Shown here: in pieces, positions 6,585 to 12,677 of the stretch | Position numbering within the stretch: the first letter of the stretch is position 1 | Layout of the letters: every line of letters starts with the position of its first letter | DNA from: Bacillota bacterium | GTDB taxonomy: Bacteria; Bacillota; Dethiobacteria; DTU022; JAAZDR01 | NCBI GenBank assembly: GCA_012512705.1 | Contig: JAAZDR010000188.1 | Span: forward strand, 1 to 13,365 | Direction: 5' to 3' | DNA length: 13,365 nucleotides | Notes under the pieces: generated by a model | Databases searched by the model: none | What the model was told of the DNA's origin: nothing | The model's input: the letters and a program-made list of their open reading frames with translations, nothing else | Made by a program: the position numbers and the translations under genes

Positions 6585-8511
6585 AATAGCAGGCTATGGA
6601 GGAAAATTTTTACGCATTGATCTTACATCGCAAAAAGCATATATTGATTCCTTACCTTCAGAGTATTATGAAGATTATATTGGGGGTAGGGGCTTTAATT
6701 CACGCCTGCTGTTTGATTTAGCGGGTCCAGTTACGGATCCATTAAGCCCTGAAGCGCCGCTTCTTATTGCACCCGGCGCCTTGCATGGCACACCTGTACC
6801 TACAGCTAGCCGCAGTACAGCGACAGTAAAGAATGTGTTAAGCGGTGGGCATGGGGATGCTCATGGCGGAGGATATGTTGGAAGCGAACTAAAGTATGCC
6901 GGCTACGATGTTCTTGTGATCACAGGAAGGGCGGAAAAACCGACGTGGGTGCTGATCAATGATGATAAGGTAGAGTTCCATGATGCCAGCGAACTTTGGG
7001 GAAAAAAGATCAGGGAAACCCAGGAAGCGCTTAAAGGTAAGTTCTCCTCAAAAAAAATCGAGGTGGCCTGTATCGGCCCGGCTGGAGAAAATCTGGTCAA
7101 GTATGCAATCATTGCTGATGGAGTAGCGACTTTTGGAAGGACAGGGGTAGGGGCAGTAATGGGTTCAAAAAACCTTAAGGCCGTGGCTGTGTATGGAAGC
7201 GGCGGATTAGCTATCCACGATCCCGAGCGGCTGCTTAAAGCGATTAAGAAATACAGTGAGATCATCAAGCTTGATGCCTACCTGCCGCCTGCTGTAACTT
7301 ACGGGAGCCCGCGCTTTATGTGGCATAGGGTAAAACATGGTATTCATGGCGCATGTAACTGGAGGCTTGGAGATTTTAAATGGCAGCAGCTTTCACCCGA
7401 GATCTTTCGGGAAAAACATACGCTGAAAGCAGCTTCTTGTGCTATGTGCCCTGTACGGTGCAGGCGGGACATGATGATTAAAGATGGAGAGCATCAGGGG
7501 GAATATACCAAGATTGAGTGGGAATCAATTGCCAGATCGATGACAATGGGTCTGACTGAGTCTGTTGTTGTGATCAGGGTGATCACTGCTTTTAACGAGC
7601 TTGGCATGGACATTGAGTGCGGCGGGGATGCCATTGCTTTTGCTCAAGAATGTTTTGAAAAAGGCATTTTAACAGAAGAGGATCTTGACGGCGATTCCCT
7701 TAACTTCGGAGATGCTGAGAGTATTTTAAAGACGATTTATAAAATTGCCTACCGTGAGGGGATCGGCGACCTGCTGGCAGATGGGTGCTATTATGCTTCT
7801 CAGGCAATCGGCAGAGGATCGGAAAAATGTGCTATGCATATAAAGGGGGTCGGTGTAACCGCAGGAGATCCAAGAGGGATGCCGGTACGAGCGGTATCAT
7901 ATGCTACTTCCACCCGCGGCTCTGATCATCTCCGTTCAAATCCTTACGTGGAAGAGATCGCCACACCTGAAGAGGCGGAAAGAATGTTTGGCAGTAAGGA
8001 GGCAGCTGACCTAAAAGGTGTAAAAGGTAAAGGGAGGATGTTGAAGTGGTCTGAGGATTTGGTAACGATCGGGGATCTGTTGGGAACCTGCAAGTGGGCC
8101 TTCTACCGTGCAGCAAATATGCAATACCTGCAGGAGAAAGGCTTGAACCTCGCGGGAGAATTTTACAGCGCGGTAACAGGCAGGGAAACCTCTGGTGATG
8201 ACCTGATGCTTGCAGCGGAAAGAGTTTATAATATTGAGAAAGCTTTTAATGTAAGGGTCGGTATGAGGAGAAAAGACGACACCATTCCGGAGCGTTTTTT
8301 CAATGAACCTAATAGGGGTGGACCTAATGACGGCGCCATTGTTGAAAGGGATAAATTCAATATCATTTTAGATGAGTATTATGAAGCCAGGGGTTGGGAT
8401 CCTCGAACTAGCTTGCAGAAAGAAGCCACACTGGAACGGCTGGGACTTTCACATATTAAGGATGTACTGAGAAAGGAAGAACAGGAAAAGGGTGAGAAGT
8501 TGCTGCTTTAG
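6577..8511 (+). CDS. Aldehyde ferredoxin oxidoreductase family tungstoenzyme
   Basis: This 644-residue protein is a member of the AOR family, which oxidises aldehydes to acids, or in reverse reduces acids, at a tungsten-bis-pterin site. The AOR N-terminal domain covers about residues 5-210, including YIGGRGFNSRLLF and the SGGHGDAHGGG loop. The [4Fe-4S] ligands are C288, C291, C295 (CAMCPVRC) and C505 in DLLGTC. The TRGSDHLRS segment near 446-454 matches the conserved pterin-side histidine region. Length is slightly above the 600-620 usual for the family. ATG 6577 is preferred over GTG 6568 because AGGGAG (6563-6568) lies 8 bases before it; the start overlaps the preceding gene by 8 bases. The AOR family also includes reductases of aromatic acyl-CoA and proteins of unknown substrate. 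The neighbouring hydroxyacid-type enzymes suggest a small oxo- or hydroxy-aldehyde, but this is inference. Confidence 0.93.
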   Translation: MVKIAGYGGKFLRIDLTSQKAYIDSLPSEYYEDYIGGRGFNSRLLFDLAGPVTDPLSPEAPLLIAPGALHGTPVPTASRSTATVKNVLSGGHGDAHGGGYVGSELKYAGYDVLVITGRAEKPTWVLINDDKVEFHDASELWGKKIRETQEALKGKFSSKKIEVACIGPAGENLVKYAIIADGVATFGRTGVGAVMGSKNLKAVAVYGSGGLAIHDPERLLKAIKKYSEIIKLDAYLPPAVTYGSPRFMWHRVKHGIHGACNWRLGDFKWQQLSPEIFREKHTLKAASCAMCPVRCRRDMMIKDGEHQGEYTKIEWESIARSMTMGLTESVVVIRVITAFNELGMDIECGGDAIAFAQECFEKGILTEEDLDGDSLNFGDAESILKTIYKIAYREGIGDLLADGCYYASQAIGRGSEKCAMHIKGVGVTAGDPRGMPVRAVSYATSTRGSDHLRSNPYVEEIATPEEAERMFGSKEAADLKGVKGKGRMLKWSEDLVTIGDLLGTCKWAFYRAANMQYLQEKGLNLAGEFYSAVTGRETSGDDLMLAAERVYNIEKAFNVRVGMRRKDDTIPERFFNEPNRGGPNDGAIVERDKFNIILDEYYEARGWDPRTSLQKEATLERLGLSHIKDVLRKEEQEKGEKLLL

Positions 8512-8532
8512 GTGCTGCTGGGAGGTGGAGGT

Positions 8533-8814
8533 ATGGAGGTTGCAGTAAAGATTTTGCCTCCGGCTGATGGGAAGAGGCAGGATTTTAAATTGAATTTGCC
8601 GCACGGGTCAACTGTACAGGATGCTGTTGATGAATTGGCCCGCATTTTTGGGGAAAGGAAAATGCTGTTAATCAATGATAAAAAGAAGCTTCTGCCGGCC
8701 TGGAAAGTATATCTTAACGAACAATTGATCAGCAGTTCGAATGGAGAATACAGCAATAAAGTTCTAAATGAGGGCGATACGCTCATGCTCTTGTTAGCTT
8801 TAGCTGGAGGGTAA
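8533..8814 (+). CDS. MoaD/ThiS-family sulfur carrier linked to AOR
   Basis: This 93-residue ubiquitin-like protein ends in AGG, the C-terminal Gly-Gly that is adenylated and thiocarboxylated in MoaD, the small subunit of molybdopterin synthase. The start is ATG 8533, with GGAGG at 8521-8525 seven bases upstream; a GTG at 8512 is possible but lies before that ribosome site. The fold pattern is a beta strand (EVAVKILPP), a GSTVQDAVDELARIF helix and a DGDTLML-like NEGDTLMLLLALAGG end. It begins 21 bases after the AOR stop. MoaD-like genes beside AOR genes are a known arrangement thought to supply the tungstopterin. No MoaE or MoeB gene is nearby, so it must share general partners encoded elsewhere. 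A ThiS or other sulfur-carrier role cannot be excluded from sequence alone. Confidence 0.85.
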   Translation: MEVAVKILPPADGKRQDFKLNLPHGSTVQDAVDELARIFGERKMLLINDKKKLLPAWKVYLNEQLISSSNGEYSNKVLNEGDTLMLLLALAGG

Positions 8815-8867
8815 TGATGGTTTTATCAGAAAGAATAATTTTGCCGCCGGCTCAGGCCGCTGGCTAA
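8814..8867 (+). other. Tiny 17-codon ORF between the sulfur-carrier and LarA-like genes
   Basis: ATG 8814 overlaps the MoaD-like stop as TAATG, and the frame runs MMVLSERIILPPAQAAG to TAA at 8865-8867. The codons for the terminal Gly-Gly supply a GGAGGG just upstream. It ends 13 bases before the next start, and the AAGGGAG ribosome site of that gene begins on its stop codon. It could serve translational coupling or be a leader, or it could be chance. Nothing in the peptide is recognisable. Confidence 0.2.
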
Positions 8868-8880
8868 GGGAGTGTATGCA

Positions 8881-10146
8881 ATGCGCTTATCCGTCCCATA
8901 TGGAGACAACAGTTTAGGGTTGGATTTAGGGACAAAAGAAGTGGATTTGAGTTTTACCCCGGTTTTTCCTCCGGCCATTGAAAAGGATAAACTGGAAGAT
9001 GCTATCTGGAGAGCTTTAGAAAACCCGGTTGCCGGACCTTCGTTTTCAAGCCTCGTTCCCCGGGGGGGAAAGGTTGCTCTCTTGGTCGATAATTTTGCCC
9101 GGGCGACGCCTGCGTACCAGATCCTGCCGCCAATTTTAAGCTATTTAGCGGAACAAGGAGCAAAGCCGGTGATCTTTATTGCCAGCGGAGCTTTATGGAA
9201 GATGTCCCGGGAGCAGCTGGAAGCAAAATTAGGAAAAGAGATTCTAGAAAGCGGGGTCCCCATTATTCAGAATGAGGCGCGCGATTTTGATAACTACGAG
9301 TTTATCGGTGTGACCAGTTTAGGGACTCCCCTGTGGGTACATAAAGAGTTTCTTGCCTGCGAACTGCGCTTGGGGATCGGCCTTACACAAGTGAACCTGT
9401 GGGGTTACGGGGGAGGCGGCAAAATTCTTTTACCTGGTGTATGTGCTTATGAAACGATTGAATGGAACCATCACCTTTCTGCAGCACCGGGTTCTAGCTT
9501 TGGCCATCTCCCTGATGATAATCCGATTCGCCAGGACATTGAAGAGGCGGCTGATATCGCTAACCTGCAGATGGTTCTCAACGTAATCCTCAACAAAGAC
9601 AGGGAGATTGTTGATCTCAAAGCAGGGCCCCCCAGGGCCGTTCATCTCGCTTCAGTGCAGCGCTATAATGAGATTTACGCCTATAAAATAAAAGAAGAAG
9701 CGGAGATTTCCCTTGCCGGATCTTTTCCCTGGGATACGCTCTTTGCCCATGCTTGTTGGGGAGCGGTTGGTTTAGACGGTGTAACTAAAGAGGGGGGGAC
9801 GATGATCCTTTGCGTCCCTTGCCCGGCTGGCATCGGACACGTAAAGCCGATAAAAAGGTATATGCCGCCGACAAAGGATAGTCTGGCCAGGGCATTAAAG
9901 GATTTTTATTATCTTAATGTGGAGTTCTGGGACGGGGTGATCTGGTATAAGCTGCTTGAGGTTTTAACCCGTAAAGAGTTGGTGGTGGTTACTGAAGAAA
10001 AGCACTTGCCGGGTTTTGCAGAGCTGAAAATCAAAGCCTTGACTTCGCTCGATGAAGCTTTTGCATATGCGCTGGAAAAACATGGAGCTGATGCGCGTTT
10101 CGCTTACGTGCCATATGCAAAATGGTGTGTGCCACAAAAAGAGTAA
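8881..10146 (+). CDS. Divergent LarA (nickel-pincer lactate racemase) family protein
   Basis: This 421-residue protein has the LarA layout. An N-terminal DUF2088-type domain carries VDNFARATP (D70, R74), comparable with the DxTRP loop. It is followed by GYGGGGKILLPG with K181, the position to which the nickel-pincer nucleotide is attached in LarA, and by NHH (H197/H198), matching the later histidine. Two LarA catalytic histidines are not seen: the loop that normally reads GTHRP reads SGALWK (102-107), and the PH before the glycine-rich lysine loop is replaced near V171. It may therefore be another racemase/epimerase of this broad family with altered chemistry, or a non-racemase. ATG 8881 has AAGGGAG 8 bases upstream; GTG 8872 overlaps that site. 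Cofactor genes larB, larC and larE are not in the window. Cytosolic; no signal peptide. Confidence 0.8.
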   Translation: MRLSVPYGDNSLGLDLGTKEVDLSFTPVFPPAIEKDKLEDAIWRALENPVAGPSFSSLVPRGGKVALLVDNFARATPAYQILPPILSYLAEQGAKPVIFIASGALWKMSREQLEAKLGKEILESGVPIIQNEARDFDNYEFIGVTSLGTPLWVHKEFLACELRLGIGLTQVNLWGYGGGGKILLPGVCAYETIEWNHHLSAAPGSSFGHLPDDNPIRQDIEEAADIANLQMVLNVILNKDREIVDLKAGPPRAVHLASVQRYNEIYAYKIKEEAEISLAGSFPWDTLFAHACWGAVGLDGVTKEGGTMILCVPCPAGIGHVKPIKRYMPPTKDSLARALKDFYYLNVEFWDGVIWYKLLEVLTRKELVVVTEEKHLPGFAELKIKALTSLDEAFAYALEKHGADARFAYVPYAKWCVPQKE

Positions 10147-10147
10147 G

Positions 10148-10161
10148 CCAAGCGTGCTTGG
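10148..10161. repeat. Short intercistronic hairpin/palindrome
   Basis: CCAAGC (10148-10153), GT, and GCTTGG (10156-10161) form a perfect 14-bp palindrome two bases after the LarA-like stop. In RNA it folds as a 5-bp stem with a CGTG loop. No T tract follows, so it is unlikely to terminate. It may affect mRNA processing or stability between the two genes, or be a protein site. Confidence 0.4.
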
Positions 10162-10181
10162 TAACAGAACGGGGGTAATGA

Positions 10182-11072
10182 GTGAGAATGACAAAGATAG
10201 GAAAGGTTGGCTTTATTGGATTAGGGACGATGGGTTGGCGTATGGCAACCCGCCTACGGGAAGCAGGCTATGATCTTCTAGCATACAATAGAACTTTGGC
10301 AAAGCGCGAGCTGTTTGCTGCTGAGGGAGGCCAGGTGGCCAATAGTGGCGCCGAAGTTTCCCGGCAGGCCGAAGTGTTGTTCTCCAGCCTCTCCATGCCC
10401 AAAGATGTCGAAGAGGTTTATCTAGGAGGAGATGGGATACTGGCTCATGTTCAGCCGGGAACGATTTGTGTTGATCTTACTACGGTAGGGTTGGATACAA
10501 GCCGTAAAGTTTACAAAGAAGCGACCGAGCGTGGAGTTTCTTACCTTGATGCCCCAGTAAGCGGTGGACCGGAAGGAGCGGAGGCCGGCACGCTAACAAT
10601 TATGGTTGGCGGTGATAAAAAAGCCTTTGAGCAGGTTCAACCCTTGCTGTCGGTGCTCGGCAAAAATGTTCAGCACCTTGGAGAGAGCGGTTTGGGCAGC
10701 GCGGCAAAACTGTTCAACCAGTATCTAGTTGCTGTGCATTCTCTGGCGGCGGCGGAAGTGATGGCCGGTGCAGCGAAGCTGGGGATGGACCAGAAGCAGC
10801 TGTATAACCTGCTGCGCACTAGCTATGGTTACAGCAAGATGCTTGAGCGCCACCTCGAACAGTTTGTCTTTATGGATAATTTTGAACCCGGCGGGGCAAT
10901 GAAATATCTACTGAAAGACCTTCGTCTTTCCAATCGCCTTATTGCCGAAGCAGGGGTGGAACCAGGAAGCGGAAAAGTAGCAGAGAAGGTACTGGAAAGT
11001 GCTTTAAACGATGGATGGGGAGAAAAGGATATGTCAGGCATAATCCGCTGGGTGGAGGAAAAGTGGAAATAA
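10182..11072 (+). CDS. NAD(P)-dependent beta-hydroxyacid dehydrogenase (3-hydroxyisobutyrate dehydrogenase family)
   Basis: This 296-residue protein is of the 3-hydroxyisobutyrate dehydrogenase / tartronate semialdehyde reductase family, which interconverts a 3-hydroxyacid and its semialdehyde. The Rossmann start is VGFIGLGTMG (9-18), the substrate-binding DAPVSGG lies at 123-129, and the catalytic lysine is K176 in GSAAKLFNQ, with KDL at 245-247 also conserved in the family. The usual NN after the lysine reads NQ here. R37 in YNR after the second strand suggests NADP(H), an inference from cofactor rules rather than proof. GTG 10182 follows GGGGGT by 5 bases; ATG 10188 is an alternative start. 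It closes the AOR unit, 35 bases after the LarA-like gene. A semialdehyde product or substrate would suit an aldehyde oxidoreductase partner. The family also includes 2-(hydroxymethyl)glutarate and sulfolactaldehyde enzymes, so the substrate is open. Confidence 0.9.
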   Translation: MRMTKIGKVGFIGLGTMGWRMATRLREAGYDLLAYNRTLAKRELFAAEGGQVANSGAEVSRQAEVLFSSLSMPKDVEEVYLGGDGILAHVQPGTICVDLTTVGLDTSRKVYKEATERGVSYLDAPVSGGPEGAEAGTLTIMVGGDKKAFEQVQPLLSVLGKNVQHLGESGLGSAAKLFNQYLVAVHSLAAAEVMAGAAKLGMDQKQLYNLLRTSYGYSKMLERHLEQFVFMDNFEPGGAMKYLLKDLRLSNRLIAEAGVEPGSGKVAEKVLESALNDGWGEKDMSGIIRWVEEKWK

Positions 11073-11317
11073 AGGGGAGCAATAAGGATTTCAACCGTTG
11101 AATTAGCCATCTGGTTTTTAAAAACAGGTTCTTTATTTGGGAGCCAGGTGTCAGTTTAATTTACAGATATTTGGCTAAAGCCAAACTATTGGACAAAATT
11201 ATACATAGTAGTGCAGTGCAGCTCAATTCTACAATATTGTGAAAGAGGAGGGGTGTCCTTTCGTTTATAAGCTAAAAAGCTAGAACTTATTTTTAAGATT
11301 CAAGGAGGTGTGAATTC
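11073..11317 (+). promoter_or_regulatory. Intergenic region upstream of the molybdenum hydroxylase operon, with a 16-bp palindrome
   Basis: This 245-base AT-rich gap holds no credible gene. TTTGGCT (11170-11176), AA, AGCCAAA (11179-11185) is a perfect 16-bp palindrome, an operator-like element. TTGGCT inside it could be a -35 with CAAAAT (11194-11199) as a weak -10 at 17 bases, which would put the palindrome over the promoter. GTTTTTAAAAAC at 11114-11125 is a self-complementary AT run, possibly part of a weak terminator for the preceding gene. A strong AAGGAGGTG (11302-11310) precedes the TTG start at 11318. Confidence 0.45.
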
Positions 11318-12166
11318 TTGCTTGATAACGCATATTTTAGTCCGCCAAATCTGAATGAAGTTTGTGAGCTGCTGGCAAAGCATACCGGCAAGGCGCACAT
11401 TATTGCTGGTGGAACGGATCTAATGGTTAAGGTAAATCGTAGATTAATGGAACCGGAAGTATTAATCAATATCAACGAATGTGGGTTAAGCTATATTCGC
11501 AAAGAAGAAGGTAACATTCTAATCGGTGCAGCAGTTACTATGTCGGAGATTATCGAGAGTGAGTTGATTTTAGAGAAGCTGCCAATGCTTGCAGAAGCGG
11601 TGAAAAAGATCGGCTCTCCTGCGGTGCGCAACGTGGCTACACTCGGGGGCAATCTCGTAAACGCTTCGCCGGCTGCTGATTCGGCCACGGCGCTTCTTGC
11701 CCTTGGAGCTTCGTTTAAGCTGGTCTCCAAAAATGGAGAACGCGTGGTTGAAGGTGAGCAGTTTTTTGTCGGGCCTGGAGAAACAGTGCTGAAAGCCGAT
11801 GAAATTTTAAAGGAGATTTCAGTTCCCGCGCAGTCGGAAGATGAAAAATGGGCGTATTATAAACTCGGTCGTCGGAAAGCAGATACTCTTTCGGTTGTTT
11901 CTGCTGCCGTAAAGGTAAAATTCGACGGTGAAATAGTAGAAGACATCCGCCTTGCAATAGGGGCTGTAGCGCCTACTCCGCTTTTGGCAAAGAAAACCGC
12001 AGAGCTGCTGCTGGGGAAAAAGCTGGATGATGCTTTGATCGAAGAGGGAGCTAGAACAGCGGCGGAAGAGACTAAGCCACAGGATGATGTCCGTGCGACA
12101 GCCTGGTATAGACGGCAGGCGTGCGCAGCGCTGGTTAAACGTCTTCTCGGCCAGGTAAGAGGATAA
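11318..12166 (+). CDS. FAD-binding subunit of a molybdenum hydroxylase (CoxM/XdhB family)
   Basis: This 282-residue protein is the medium, FAD-binding subunit of the xanthine dehydrogenase / CO dehydrogenase family. It passes electrons from the iron-sulfur subunit to NAD(P)+ or another acceptor. The flavin-binding motifs are AGGTDLMV (30-37) and TLGGNLVNASPAAD (108-121); KLGRRKADT (182-190) matches the later conserved loop. The C-terminal CO-dehydrogenase flavoprotein domain covers about 175-280. Length is normal, and there is no extra iron-sulfur insert such as that of 4-hydroxybenzoyl-CoA reductase. The start is TTG 11318, nine bases after AGGAGG, giving MLDNAYFSPP, a standard family start. 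Next in line is the [2Fe-2S] subunit after 12 bases. Gene order FAD, FeS, Mo subunit is common in this family. The substrate cannot be told from this subunit. Confidence 0.92.
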   Translation: MLDNAYFSPPNLNEVCELLAKHTGKAHIIAGGTDLMVKVNRRLMEPEVLININECGLSYIRKEEGNILIGAAVTMSEIIESELILEKLPMLAEAVKKIGSPAVRNVATLGGNLVNASPAADSATALLALGASFKLVSKNGERVVEGEQFFVGPGETVLKADEILKEISVPAQSEDEKWAYYKLGRRKADTLSVVSAAVKVKFDGEIVEDIRLAIGAVAPTPLLAKKTAELLLGKKLDDALIEEGARTAAEETKPQDDVRATAWYRRQACAALVKRLLGQVRG

Positions 12167-12178
12167 GGGGGTGGGAAC

Positions 12179-12658
12179 GTGTATCCAGTTGAGCTGACTG
12201 TAAATGGACAAAAATATAAGGTTGAGGTAGAGTTAAAAACGAATCTGCTGGAAGTTTTGAGAGACAAACTGGGGATAACTAGCCCAAAAGTCGGCTGCAA
12301 TACCGGTGACTGCGGAGCATGCTCAGTTCTGTTGGACGGAAAGCTGGTTAAAGCGTGCTTAACTAACGCTTTAAGCGCGCAGGGCAAGGAAGTGGTTACT
12401 ATCGAAGGTATTGGCAGGCCAGGGCAGCTGCATCCGCTGCAAAAGGCGTTTCATGAACACTATGCGGTACAGTGTGGTTTTTGTACACCAGGCATGATTT
12501 TAGCGGCTAAGGCCCTGCTTGATCGCAATCCAAACCCTTCCTGTGATGAGGTTAAAGAGGCTCTTTCAGGCAACCTCTGCCGCTGTACCGGGTATGTGAA
12601 GATTATTGACGCTGTGATGGCCGCCGCTAAGGAAATGGCCGGCACAGAGACGGTTTAA
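12179..12658 (+). CDS. [2Fe-2S] subunit of a molybdenum hydroxylase (CoxS/XdhC-like small subunit)
   Basis: This 159-residue protein is the small iron-sulfur subunit. The plant-ferredoxin-like N-terminal domain binds one [2Fe-2S] cluster through C40, C45, C48 and C60 (GCNTGDCGACSVLLDG). The helical C-terminal domain binds the second through C99 and C102 (QCGFCTPGM) and C134 and C136 (LCRCTGY). All eight ligands are present and the length is typical. It connects the molybdopterin site to the flavin. The start is GTG 12179 with a GGGGGTG-type ribosome site just after the preceding stop. The molybdopterin subunit follows after 19 bases. Cytosolic. Confidence 0.95.
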   Translation: MYPVELTVNGQKYKVEVELKTNLLEVLRDKLGITSPKVGCNTGDCGACSVLLDGKLVKACLTNALSAQGKEVVTIEGIGRPGQLHPLQKAFHEHYAVQCGFCTPGMILAAKALLDRNPNPSCDEVKEALSGNLCRCTGYVKIIDAVMAAAKEMAGTETV

Positions 12659-12677
12659 TAGGAGAGGAGGTGCGATT

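Noticed and set aside
10052..10273. 73-codon + strand ORF across the LarA-like / dehydrogenase junction
   Set aside because: It overlaps the ends of two clear genes in another frame and its translation has no recognisable features.
11111..11140. GTTTTTAAAAAC stem as a terminator after the dehydrogenase gene
   Set aside because: The stem has almost no GC and is interrupted by a mismatch at its base; the following T-rich stretch is broken. Too weak to call as a separate terminator.
11857..12387. 176-codon minus-strand ORF
   Set aside because: It is antisense to the FAD and [2Fe-2S] subunits, whose conserved motifs are intact.
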